From Rhytidiadelphus loreus (taxonomy: Eukaryota; Streptophyta; Bryopsida; Hypnales; Hylocomiaceae): a stretch of 64,000 bases of DNA. The position numbers and the translations under genes are program-made. The DNA is taken from the NCBI GenBank assembly GCA_947034895.1, contig OX344761.1:73965839-74029838 (forward strand), written 5' to 3'. The notes under the pieces are model-generated. The model was given only the letters and a program-made list of their open reading frames with translations. It was not told the origin of the DNA and did no database searches. This document shows, one piece after another, positions 11,410 through 22,640 of this stretch. Numbering within the stretch: position 1 is the stretch's first letter; the number at the start of each line of letters is the position of its first letter.

Positions 11410-13493
11410 TCACAATGAACTACCGGATGAATCTTGTGCCTTAATCTTAGGAAAATCACCAATGTCATTTGATTTTTGTTGTTAGTTGTTTTGCATTGAC
11501 TCTCGTCATCCTTCATCAAAGTCAGTTTTAAAATCATGTTCATGTTTGGCACCTTTTATGCATCTTTCAAGTATTTGTAAAAAGATATTCATGTTTTGTA
11601 TATTCTCATGCATCAATTAAGCTACACTAATAGTGAAATTAGGTTTTCCAACACTAATTTCTTCACACTTAATACTATATAAATATTTATTGTTATTGTA
11701 CAAAAATGCACTACTTTTGAATTAGTTGTTGTTGTAATTGGGACTCATGAACCTCCATGTCTACAAATATAATTATCTATAGAAATATTTGTTGAATTTG
11801 ATGGATTGTAAAGTAACTTTCTTGGAATGAGGCAACTTAATTGTTAAAGCAACCTAATTTCACTATTTAGTATAGATGTGAACTATTAGCAGGCCAAAAA
11901 TCTAGATTAATATGCTTAAAGAAGATATATGTGACCTCATCTTTATATAAGGCATCATATGGTATCATACATATTTAGAGCTCTACAATCATATTATATT
12001 CCATCTCAAATTCCATCAATCATGTCCTATCACACTAAAATAACACAAGAGGAAAAAAAGCAACAAGGTGTCAAAAAATCCCTTTCTACTTGTCGCTTCA
12101 TTTCATATGTCTAAAATTTGATATTTGCAATTTGGTCAAAGGTTGCATTTTTCTTTACACATTGAAGTAATCCTAGTAGAATAATGACATCACAAAGTAA
12201 ATATGCAATCCGGTATGAAAATTTGTTTTAATGAAAATATGGTGCCTAGGTGGAGCACTATGTGTATTTTTGTTTAAGACACTTTCAAATGAATATGACT
12301 CACAAATGGTTGATGCTTTTGTTGAATTACAATACACAATTTGCAATCTTGAAAAAACATTCCTTGTTTTCAATAGAATAAAGTTCAAATATACCAAACT
12401 TTAACTCAATAAAGATGTTGGCACTTTCCACAACAATAGACACATTAACATTCAAAACTTTTGGCTCAATGAGAGAATTCACTAATTGAAATTGCAATAT
12501 TTGTAGCAACAACTATTAAGGCTATAGAAGATTTTTTTACATTACATAAAAGAAAACCCTTGACCAAAGTAAAGATTTATTTTACGAAGGAATTTTTGAC
12601 AGCAATATGTTTAATTCAAAGGGGACAATTGGACAAATGAGAATTTGGATCCAAATTCAAATAAAAATCAATTTTGAATGGATCTTTTCAAAAGTTTGAT
12701 TGTAGATGTTGACATTAATCCCTTTTGAAATTTGTTTCTCTTATTAATAAAAAAAATGATACTCCCTCTCCAAAAGGGCATAGAAAGAAACTTTGGTCAA
12801 CATGTATAAAGCTCCTGACTTATACATCAAAATTTTGGCAAGTATGTAACTAACATGCTTAGCAAAAAAATTATATTGCAGTGAAAAAATCTCACTTTCA
12901 AGGGAGGCAAAACTTGTGGACTCAATTAAGTTGGGCAAAATAAATCATATAAATTCAAATGTTGTAACCTTACAACCCATGAGTTCAGAATCTCCCAAAA
13001 ATATTCCATAAATTTCCATAGTAATCTAGTATTATTTTGTATAATTGAATGCATTTTTATAAAATTCTTTGTCAAAAAATTCAAAACATTAGAAATGGCA
13101 ATTGTGACAATTTGTACTTGAAATATACTCTAGTCTTTTACGGGTAATTAAAGGGTGTAACTAAGGTGAATGCTTTGCAACATGATTTCAATACTATAAA
13201 ATTAATTTTTGTCTATAGAAAGATACTACTCCGTTTTGAAGTGTTAGATTTTATTTGAAGTTTGACTTAAATTAATGTAAAGGGCTATACAATCCTTTAA
13301 TTCTACACAAACAATAAACTTTAGCACTAACTTGAGGCATTGGCAACACAAAAATTCAAAACTTTTTTGAAATTTAAAACCAAAAGTTAATGCTTGATGA
13401 AATCCTTAAATTTCCCATTTCAAAACAATCATTCAAAGCATCACTTCATTGCAAGGGACTTGACTCTTTCTAGCAACAATAAAAATGAAGTAG
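11410..13493. other. AT-rich intergenic DNA
   Basis: No supported gene, RNA or terminal repeat. Short open frames here have no recognisable domain. Confidence 0.4.
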
Positions 13494-13976
13494 TTAATGT
13501 TGCATAGAAAATGAAAATATTGTTCTCAAGGCTTGGAGAACAATAATACAGATTAGGGTTGTGACTTGGGACAATGTCTTATGTCTAGCAACAAATGGAA
13601 GGGGAGTCACGGGAGAAGAAGGCAATATTTGCCCATCCAACAAATTAAGAAATCTCCTTGATTGGAATAGCATCTTGTCATACCTATTGTTTCTTAAAGA
13701 CCTTGCCACCCATCTTGGACCCAAAGGCAAACAATAGATCTTCATGCTATCAAACTTCACCAACGACATATAAACCACTTGGACATTAGAAGCAAACAAC
13801 CCTATCCAACTAGAGCCTGAAGACGTCCAAAATATTATATGTGTTTTGGCTGATGTGGAAGGCTGCAAGTTCCCAACTTGAAACCCACCAAAACCTGTTG
13901 TTCCCCGCCTGCGATGACCTGGCCAAGCAACTGCCAAGTCAGTCGAAAAAAAACTAAAAAAAACTTTGTTTTTCAC
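13494..13976 (-). other. Unrecognised 160-codon open frame
   Basis: The frame is GC-richer than its surroundings, reads MKNKVFFSFF at its start and contains GLFASNVQVVYM and LLDGQILPSS. I do not recognise it. No intron-bounded neighbour or promoter stands out, so it may be a fragment of an old retroelement or chance. Confidence 0.2.
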
Positions 13977-15269
13977 TTTAAGGACTTAAATTTCTTTTCT
14001 TTTCTTTTTGAATTTTTTTTTTGACATTGGAGTTCGAGAAGACTAGGGGGAATGGAGTTGAGAACATGCCCGAAACGGTCCTCCAGCCCCCCCCCAATCT
14101 CATCTAATGTGACACTACTCGACAAATGACTTTGGATTAGGCAAAGTAGATTCTATAGGCAATTCTCAAGGAAATTGCAAAGAATAAGAAAAACAATAGT
14201 TCTACATAAGACTTTGCGACGGCACACACTTTGGAAGGCAACATTCAAGAAATACCTACACAAATGGAAGACAACATTGGTAGAAACAACCTATTGTTGG
14301 ACCTTCAGTTATCTCAACTTTAAACAACGAGCTTCAATTTGGGCCCTTGGTTCTTAGGTATCTAGTTTGATATGTCATTTCTTTTATGACTCTTTGTCCC
14401 TAGGTTGGATTTCCATTCTCTATCCTTATGGACTTCTTTTTCTTTCATCTTCATTGCCCTTGGGTGCTTGTCTACTTTTTGTCTTTTCTCTACTAGTAGC
14501 TACTCCCCCTCTCTTTTCTTTACCTTAGTTACTCCATGCTTCTTCAATTGTCCTCCTTTCCTACGTTCTAGTTGTATTTCTTTGACCTTGCAATTCTTGT
14601 CCTCAAGGGGTGTTTTTCAATCGAATGTTTTCACACATTCAAGGATCACCACCACAAAGTAATTAATCCCTAACTACTTAAGCAACTATATATAGTTACC
14701 CCAAAATTTTAGCTCATTTGTATGTGGGTAGTTAAATTCCTTGACAATTCTAAAAAATGTATGGATAGCATCGAAGGTTAACTATTGGAAGCTTTTATTT
14801 TGCACTAAAAAAAGTAAATATTTGATTTTTAAGAGGTGCTAAAATAGACATATGTAACATCGATGGAAGAGTAAAGCTTGCCAATTTCAATTGATCCAAG
14901 ATCTAAAAAATTATATTTATCTATTTTCTTTGAAAATAGTCCCATTGGAAAGAGTAAAACATTGAAAATTAAAACGTGCAAGTGTTAATTTGGAGTTATT
15001 TGTGATTTGTACTTATAAAAAAAATTGCATTTCAACAATTGCAAGGTAGATTGTGTAATGATTTTGATAGTTTTTCTTTTAAACTTAAGATTTTTGGAAG
15101 TGCATTTTAGTGTACTAACACAATTTCTAGTTGTTCATGTCACCTCCAATCTCCTAAAACTCTTATATACAAATTTCTTAAACATTGTGGGGAGGAAGAG
15201 CATACTAAAAAATAGGATATGCACATTTTTTTACAACTCCTATGCAATTTCACCTTCAAAATTGGTATG
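13977..15269. other. AT-rich intergenic DNA
   Basis: Contains a C-run (14088-14096) and a pyrimidine-rich segment (14400-14600). No supported feature. Confidence 0.35.
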
Positions 15270-15271
15270 TA

Positions 15272-15469
15272 CAGTAAGGTCTACTTCATTTACGAATTTT
15301 TGCATTCACAGGGAAAAAATGACTATATATTATTAACATAGAGATGATCTTGTGAAAAAAAATTTAGGATAAAATAACAATTTTTCAGCCCTAAGGAGGG
15401 CATCAAAGATGGCAGTAGTCATTTTGTCCCTGTGAATGCAAAAATTCGTAAATGAAGTAGACCTTACTG
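15272..15469. mobile_element. Tc1/mariner-type MITE with 54-bp inverted repeats
   Basis: The left repeat 15272-15325 starts CAGTAAGGTCTACTTC; the right repeat 15416-15469 is its reverse complement with one mismatch in 54 (AAAAAA against ACAAAA near position 43). TA flanks both sides (15270-15271, 15470-15471). Length is 198 bp with about 90 bp of unique centre. CAGT ends plus TA duplication fit the Tc1/mariner-pogo group, and the near-identity suggests recent insertion. Confidence 0.9.
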
Positions 15470-15471
15470 TA

Positions 15472-16029
15472 CACTAGTAAGCAAACTTTTTAAACATCTA
15501 TATGATTAGATTTTGAAAAGAAAAGAAAACTTTGCTTTGTAAGGTATAACTATAACCCCATGTTCTTTTTTCATAAGAAAAACACACTTGGAAAGACTCA
15601 GGCACTTGGGGATTAATATTGCCTTTCGATATGCATGTTGTATTCTATGCATAGTTTAAGTATGCTATAGGGTGTATGATGAAAAAAGGTGTATGTAGAG
15701 AAGAGTATGCAAATCCACGCTTCAACCACATTGATATTGCAAATTAAAGATTCAAAATCTAAAATCCTCAATTTGCAATAAGAAAAAAAAATCTATAAGC
15801 CAAAAATTTGCTTTTGTATGAATAAAAATAAATGAGGAAGCTTAAATTTCTAGTGAAATAGTTCTTGGAAAATACTAAAAACTTAATTGACTAAGATCTC
15901 CAATTGATACAATAGGATAACTTTGATGCAAGAAAAAATGCACAAGAAGGACTAATCAATTGTGGCTTCCCAAATGCCATAAGAATGCCCCCGTATGTAT
16001 GCATGTATATGTATAGACACAAGTGTCTC
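15472..16029. other. AT-rich intergenic DNA
   Basis: No supported feature. Confidence 0.35.
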
Positions 16030-16082
16030 TTTTGAGCTCATTGTCATTGTGACAAACTGTCACAATGACAATGAGCTCAAAA
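16030..16082. repeat. Perfect 25-bp hairpin with 3-base loop
   Basis: The arms 16030-16054 and 16058-16082 are exact reverse complements (left arm TTTTGAGCTCATTGTCATTG then TGACA); the loop is AAC. No T-run terminator or flanking duplication is evident. It may be the fused termini of a deleted foldback element. Confidence 0.9.
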
Positions 16083-16593
16083 CTCTTTTAATAAATTTTT
16101 TTCTTATTATTTACCCCACCCCCATCCCCAAATATTTTTAATTAAAATTTTTTAAATCAAATTTTTTTCTTGAACCTCTCCCCTCCCCCTCTTTGTAATT
16201 CTCAAAATTAGGTTCTCTCTCAATCACTATGGGATATTTGTTTCCCAAGTACGTATTCATATCCGTATTTGTACCATATATGTATCCATATCAGAGTGCA
16301 TATATGTATCCGTATCCGAGTTTTTTTTGAGATCAACGGTTGCTGGGGGGGTAATTTTTTTTTCTAAACAATCAATGGATCTCATTTTTTGGAAGGAAGG
16401 GGGGCTGTTAATTAATGGCCAAATGGCTGGTTCACTCTTTTTGGTACATTGTCATTTATGCTAGAGAAGCTTAAGAAATCAATGTAGACTTCTTAGAAGT
16501 CAAATCCATAGATAAAATCAATGTAAATGTAAATGTAATTCTTACAATATAAGTGTATAGCAAAGCAATTGTGTCAAAGCTATAACCCATGTT
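16083..16593. other. AT-rich intergenic DNA with small inverted repeats
   Basis: ATATGTATCC-type short repeats occur at about 16240-16310. A weak inverted pair, GAGATCAACGG and its counterpart TCAATGGATCTC, lies at 16328-16385 and may be a small decayed foldback element. Confidence 0.35.
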
Positions 16594-16597
16594 TTAA

Positions 16598-17504
16598 CCT
16601 CTAAAGGACCATTGTCCCCTTAAGGGACAAAATGGATTTAAAGTAGGTTTCTATGATCTCAATTTTTAATGAAACATTTTGAAACTTTCTCATAAGATAG
16701 GAAAACTTATTAGCTTCATGGGAATATAATTTTTATTTCAATTGGTGCTCGGAAGCAAAAGTTATGCCATCTTAAACATAATTTTCATGTCACCAAGTAA
16801 AAAAAGAAATCCACAAAAATTTGAAATTAAATTAAAAAAAAGTTTCTTCTTTAAGATCATATTTTTGTGTACATGTGAAGCTTTTATTCATTCCATTTGA
16901 ATTAGTAATGTGAAAGTTATGAACACTCTTGTTTTTCGGGCAATTTGAGCATCTTCTTACAAGATTCAATTTTGAATGCAATTTTCACAATTAAAAAAAA
17001 AATTGTTTGAAAAGGTTAACTTTTCTAGCTAGAACAATCTCACCATTTGAGATTGTTGTGTTTCAATCCCATCTTAGAGCTATTAACAATTTAGTTTTTC
17101 TTTCAATCTTAGACCTATTTCTACTTAACAATTTTTTAAAGAATGAAAATGAAGTGTATTTTTTTTGAATATTTTTTAGACTTTCAACTCAATTTTTCAA
17201 TACAATTTTTTTTAATTGAAAGTCCATAGTGCAAAAAATTTCCACAAATGGTAGTCAAAGTCATTTGAAATTGTAGGCCAGTGTTCAAAAAAGCTTTTTT
17301 TTTCCAACTTTGAATGCTAATATCTTCCAATTTGTATGGTCAAACTTCATGAAATTTTTACCACATTATCCAAGACAAATAAAGTACAAAATCCTATGGT
17401 TAGATTGTAAAAAAGTATTTTTGTTTTGTTTTGTTGGATGAATGCAGAAGAAATGACAACTTTGAGTGGTTTTTGACAAAAAAATGGCCATGGTCCTTTA
17501 GGGG
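16598..17504 (+). mobile_element. TTAA-flanked element, family B copy 1
   Basis: It is flanked by TTAA (16594-16597, 17505-17508). Ends are CCTCTAAAGGACCA and, read inward from the right, CCCCTAAAGGACCA. A subterminal palindrome TTGTCCCCTTAAGGGACAA follows the left end. Length is 907 bp. No coding capacity. It is colinear with copy 2 at 48310-49233. Confidence 0.85.
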
Positions 17505-17508
17505 TTAA

Positions 17509-20401
17509 AATTTAGAAGGTGAACACAACAATCTAAATTAGAAGAAGACTTGGAAGATGAATTTTTTTTGCAAAGTGAGACTTAGAGTGCAACAACATAA
17601 TTGTGAGTCCAACAAACAAAAAAAGGGTGTAAAAATTAGCCTTTTAAAACCTTATTTTGTACAAAGTTTGTTTTGATTAATCACATTTAGAATGACTAAT
17701 TGGAATGAAATTTACTTCGTTTTCATATGAATTTTGATGTAACCATACAAATCAACAAGATGCCATTGAAAAGAGTCATATATTCATTCATTTACTTCCT
17801 TGTGAAAATCTCTTTTGAAACATTTGTCCTAAATAAATATAGCACAAATTCAAAATTGATGACATAATTTGCCTTTTGATATCATTAGTTGTCATGGTTG
17901 TTTTTTAGTTGTGTAATTATTTGCAATCAAATGGAATAGAATAGATACAATCTAAGACCTTTAAGGAGTCTTTTTGTATTGTGTACAAATGACTAATTTT
18001 AATTTTTTTATAAGAGTCTTTTGTAGATGCTACAAATTGTAAGTTTTTTGAAGTTGTAACACTCTTGCATATCAAAATTTACAAAGGCACGTCATTGTAT
18101 TGATTATGAAATGCCAAATTTATTTGAAACAAATTACTTTTCTAACTTATTTGTCAAACCTTTTTAATTTTGAAGTAAAGTGTACAAGTTGATTGAATTA
18201 TTTACCCAGTCTAATTCTAATTCTTGAAAGCATTTTTATAGAACACCTTTTATTTCTCTTACTACGATAATATTATTCTTATCCATGATTCCAAGGAATT
18301 TCTGTTGAATTTAGAATAAGAAAATTGAAAAATACTCTGAAATTTGGGACAAGTGTTATTGGAATGTAAAATATTCTATTATGTATCTTCAATAATGTTA
18401 TGATTGAGCATTAGAAGACAAATAATTGATGCAAAAAATGAATCTATTAGAATGACATGGTCATATGACTATAAACGATCATGTTTGAATTATTAAAGCA
18501 TTCAATCTTTCATTAAGTGTATTATGACATAAATTTTTAACAAATGTTTAACCTAAATGAATGTCATCATCATTTAATAAATTAATAAAGAAACAACATG
18601 AGTGTCAATTTGCAAAAGATTGCAAACAAAATTTTGTAAGAATCTTCCTAGGCTAAAGTCAAAAATCTAAGCAACCACTATACATTTATTGTACCTTATC
18701 ATTTATTATAAGGATGGGAGACTTCTCCAACTAAATGCATAAAATACACTACCATTAAATTTCTTAGACATAAAACCTCAGGATTCAACTTTTTCAAGTT
18801 GACACAAATTTGGTATGTAACATATATTTTATGATTTACAATAGTAGAAAAAGTGTGATAGATATTTGAGAATGTCATTTTCGAAAAAGTAATTATTCAA
18901 ATTTAAGTATTTTATGTAACAAACAAATGTTTAATAAAAAAGAATATCTTTATTATATAAACTAACAAGAAATCATAATGTCCTATCAATATTTGGAAGG
19001 ACCACTAACTTAATTTGAAAAAAAATCTTTGTGCAACAAAATCAAATATCCAAGGAACAACTAGATCTTTATTTCATTCGAAGGCATTTGTTGCAATAAT
19101 GGGGCTAACTACCTTGCTATGAGTTTGCATTGTCCTAGAGTTAATTTTATATTTTCCTTTCCGTCATGACCACTATATTCAGGGGGTCACTTAGAGTGTC
19201 CATTAGAAACCATATGTGAACAAAACTTTGGACCCCCTATATACTTTTTGAATTTTAAATATAAAAAAAAAATTGAATAGATCTTCTCACTTTGAAAGTT
19301 TATATTTTGAATTATCAATATTTTTATTTGTTAATAATAATTAGTTACAAAATTTTGAAGTAAAAAGATACATTGTAGAATTGAAAAATAACTTTCACAC
19401 TCCTATATTATATAAGAAAAAATAGTCTAAAAAATGGACAAAAAATTCCTAAAAATAATTCTCTATTGAAAGCTCATTTTGAGTTGGATATTGATTCAAT
19501 GGTCACCTAAATGTGTTCTCTATAATTATTTGAGTTGAAAAACATGCCATTTTAGTCTTGATTTTCGTTCATTTTCATCCTCTTTTAGAAATCATTTCAT
19601 ATTTTATTTGAGTTGGAAATTTTGACAGTAGAAACTTATAGCCATTATTAAAAAATTCTCAAAATCATAGGTTGAAATTATAGTCTATTAGAAACCACTT
19701 GTTCGCATGTGGTTTATTGTAATAGAACTAAGTACATCCTCCGAGCCACTTTAGGGTCTTTGTATCCAAAAATGCATCCAAATGGGAGATGCAACTATAA
19801 GTGCATGCTTCACATGTTGGTATTGTGAAACATGCCCCTATTGGGGACTATGTAGGCCTTTAAAATACCATGGCCAATCCACCTTCTAACAATGAACAGC
19901 TAGGCACATTCATGCACCGTGCATCCACAAAAGACAACCTCCATTTAAATTAGCCAAATTAAATCATCTAATTACAAATAAGAAGTTTTTATTTTGTCTT
20001 TATAATAATTTTTTGGTATTGGAACCCCTATCCTTGCAATCAAAGCTACGGGGTGCAACAACATCCGGGACACATTTTGAGTATCGCTGGTTATTTTCCT
20101 TTAGTAATTCCTATATTGAATCAATTTTTCAAGTATCAAGTCCGAATTTCTTTTCACAAATTTTATTGATTTTTGACCATTTTTTTTCCAATGTTTTTAA
20201 ATTGCAACCAATTTTTTTCCCTAATTCCACATGCTAACAATGAACAATATGATGATTCTCCTCGAACATGCGCGTGAAATAGGTAACTTAGAGCTTCTTT
20301 CCATTTGGGGGGTGGACTTCTAGCCCTCGAGCTCTACAAAAGTTGAAAACATTCATCGACCTTCCCGGACCCTAGACCAGAGCTTGCTTTCAAGATAGTG
20401 T
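17509..20401. other. AT-rich intergenic DNA
   Basis: No gene seen. At 19690-19735 a weak inverted repeat ATTAGAAACCAC / GTGGTTTATTGTAAT is present, and AGTGTCCATTAGAAACCATA at 19195 partly resembles it; together they may bound an old element of about 0.5 kb, but I cannot fix the ends. Confidence 0.35.
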
Positions 20402-20681
20402 AAGGTAACTACACCTAAAATCCGCACACACCACAGATTCTTGCCTTAAATGTACTCCCACTATTGCATGAGATTCTACGATCGCTTTCAAGAACACCTA
20501 TTTTCCGGTACTTTGAAAATTCGTAGTTTACTCATACAATGTCCCAAAAATGCATTCTAAGAGAATCTAGAATCCCCCTTTTCACCACCAACATGACCCC
20601 ACCAAAAGAAAACTCCAATATATAGTAATGAAAACCATGCTGAATTGCTTATTTGTGAGTGGTTGTAGGTGCAGTTAGCTT
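20402..20681. mobile_element. MITE, GGTAACTACACC family copy 1
   Basis: It starts AAGGTAACTACACCTAAAAT and ends GTAGGTGCAGTTAGCTTA, a decayed inverted copy of the start. The interior matches 57751-58032, e.g. GCATTCTAAGAGAATCTAGA and ACCAACATGACCCCAC. Length is about 280 bp; the target duplication is unclear. Confidence 0.7.
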
Positions 20682-20802
20682 AGCTTACAGCTCTTGTGAA
20701 GATTTCAGTGCAAGTTTTTTCTCCACTCTGTCCATGGTCAACTTGGATGGGCCTCCAGTAGTTCCGGTCCCCAATGGAAAACGGGCTCTTGGAGCTGGGG
20801 CC

Positions 20803-20850
20803 ACCCCGACCCGGCCCCGCCCGACCCGACCCGACCCGACCCGGCCCGGC
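20803..20850. repeat. GC-rich (CCCGA)n-type low-complexity tract
   Basis: CCCGACCCGG is followed by four consecutive CGACC units, then CCGGCCCGGCC. It stands out as a GC-rich island in AT-rich DNA. Frames crossing it on both strands are compositional and were not called genes. Confidence 0.85.
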
Positions 20851-21235
20851 CATGGTTGATGGCAACCGCTTTCACCTCCTGAGGAAACTGTCAATGAGTC
20901 AGGCCCCTGCAAGTTGACTTGCTTTTCCGTCCCCACCAGGGGCTGTACAGTACACTGTACCATTGCCTTTGGGCTTTTTATATTTAGGAGCATGGATCCC
21001 GGCCTTGGGAGATCACTATTCCATGATTCCATCCTTCCAACTTCCGAGGGGGGCTCAACACACAGCCTTTCCTTTTTATGGGGCTATGGTGGCTCCAAGA
21101 ATTTGGTGGAGCTACCAATTTTGGAGGAACATGTGTTTTTTTAATAAAAAAAAATTTAATAACGAGAAACATTGGCAGGGTTATTTTGGTACGCCAGGGA
21201 ATGAAATTCAATTAGTGCAATTAGCGTTTGAAATG
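20851..21235. other. Moderate-GC non-coding stretch
   Basis: Contains the palindrome GTACAGTACACTGTAC (20944-20959 region). No gene recognised. Confidence 0.35.
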
Positions 21236-21363
21236 AATAAGGGAACAACACCCACCTACCCCTCCCCTCTATCCTCTTAGTTAGTGAATGAATTTAGGAT
21301 GAATAGGGGAACACCCACCTATCCCTACCCTCTACCCTCTTAGTTAGTGAATGAATTTAGGAT
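21236..21363. repeat. Tandem duplication of a 64-bp unit
   Basis: Units 21236-21300 and 21301-21363 share GAATA.GGG.ACA.CACCCACCTA, CTCTTAGTTAGTGAATGAAT and TTAGGATGAAT. Confidence 0.85.
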
Positions 21364-21740
21364 GAATGTGGTCTAATTAGTGCGAATATTTGAATGATTA
21401 GATGAATGGAAACATGGTCTATGTTTTTGTTTTTTTAATTTGAAACAATGGAAAATTCGGTAGTTGGGCATTTGGTAGATTATTCCTAAACTTATTGCTA
21501 CTCAACTTAGTGTTATTCTTTTTGAGGGTACAAATTGGATTAATCCTTAAATGTTGAGGAGGACGTCTAGCGTTTGATGGATGGATGACAGAGATTCCTT
21601 CTAGTAGGATGGAAGGGGAAAAGGGGAGGTCTTCTACAATAGTTTGACTTTGAATGAGTATTTTTTTCAATTTTTTAAGCGAATGATTCACACGGTAATG
21701 AAAGGGATGATTTCTATAGTCACCCATATCTGTCCTATAG

Positions 21741-21947
21741 ATTGGGGTGGATTGACCCCCTCGCTCGGCCTTCCTAGGGGTGCATGTAAAAAAAAAGCCC
21801 CCTATTTTGGGCCATTCTAGGGTATAATCTTGACCTCCCTTGACTAATTTGGAGTCTCCAATCGCAAAAATGAATTAAAAATTTGCAAAAAATAAATAAT
21901 TCCAGGGTTTGCCTGCACGGCCGAGCGAGGGGGTCAGTTCACCCCGG
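21741..21947. mobile_element. MULE-like MITE
   Basis: Inverted repeats GGGGTGGATTGACCCCCTCG (21744 onward) and, from the right, GGGGTGAACTGACCCCCTCG continue through CTCGGCC (27 bp, 2 mismatches). Flanking direct repeats CTGTCCTATAG (21730-21740) and CTGTCCTTTAG (21948-21958) differ at one base in 11, in the range of Mutator target duplications. It lies against a TTAA-element right-end relic. Confidence 0.75.
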
Positions 21948-21948
21948 C

Positions 21949-21965
21949 TGTCCTTTAGGGGTTAA
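21949..21965. mobile_element. Relic right end of a TTAA element
   Basis: TGTCCTTTAGGGGTTAAC matches the right terminus of families B and D (TCCTTTAGGGG then TTAA). The rest of that element was not identified to the left, probably displaced by the MULE-like MITE and decay. Confidence 0.45.
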
Positions 21966-22269
21966 CTTGAGGAGGTACACTACAATACAATTTTTGATGA
22001 TTTGACAACAATTCTTTGGATAAAATTGCAATGTGATCTTGCCAAATATTTGGCATTTCGTTTCTGTGAATATCCTGTGTGATGGTAGCCGTATTTTGAC
22101 CAACTTATTATTATTCGTTAAAATCTGGTGCTGTTTTACCGTACTGCAAAAAAGAAAAGGCTGCCCCAACCTGCGGAGCAGCCAACCAATGGGCCAACAG
22201 TAAAGGAGCTAAGCTATAAACAAGTTTCACCCTTTCAGTTTGCTAATCTCAGAATAAGTTAGGTCCCCC

Positions 22270-22640
22270 ATCACCGCTATTTGGGAACCCGGATGAACGA
22301 TTTACGGATGAAAGAGAGTCAGATGAATAAGACGTTCCCGTTCATAGGGATCGGGGTGTGGGTTCGCGAAGTTTCTAGGAGGAATGGAGTTGCGCGATCA
22401 CCGCTACAACGAACGCTATTTGAGGATTGCGTGACCGATTTATGGATGAATAATGTGTTCCCGTTCATCGGGATCGTCAGTGGGTTTGGGTTTGTTTTGG
22501 AGTGAACCTCCGGAAGTGAGGGAATGGATGAATAGTTTGTCCCCGTTCATCGGGATCGTGGTTCGGGTTTCGTTGGGGACTTTGGGGGAGAGCCACGGAA
22601 GTGAGGGGAATGGAGTTGCGGAGAGGGAGCTATGGTGATG
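22270..22640. repeat. Three decayed tandem repeats upstream of YAK1
   Basis: Three units of roughly 110-135 bp carry GGATGAATA or similar, then TTCCCGTTCATCGGGATCG and a GGGTTTG/GGGTT tail (TCCCGTTCAT at about 22339, 22459 and 22541). They lie 1.6-2 kb before the YAK1 start codon, in its promoter or 5' leader. Confidence 0.65.

Noticed and set aside
20659..21032. Overlapping open frames on both strands around the CCCGA tract
   Set aside because: They result from GC-rich low-complexity sequence lacking stop codons; no domain seen.
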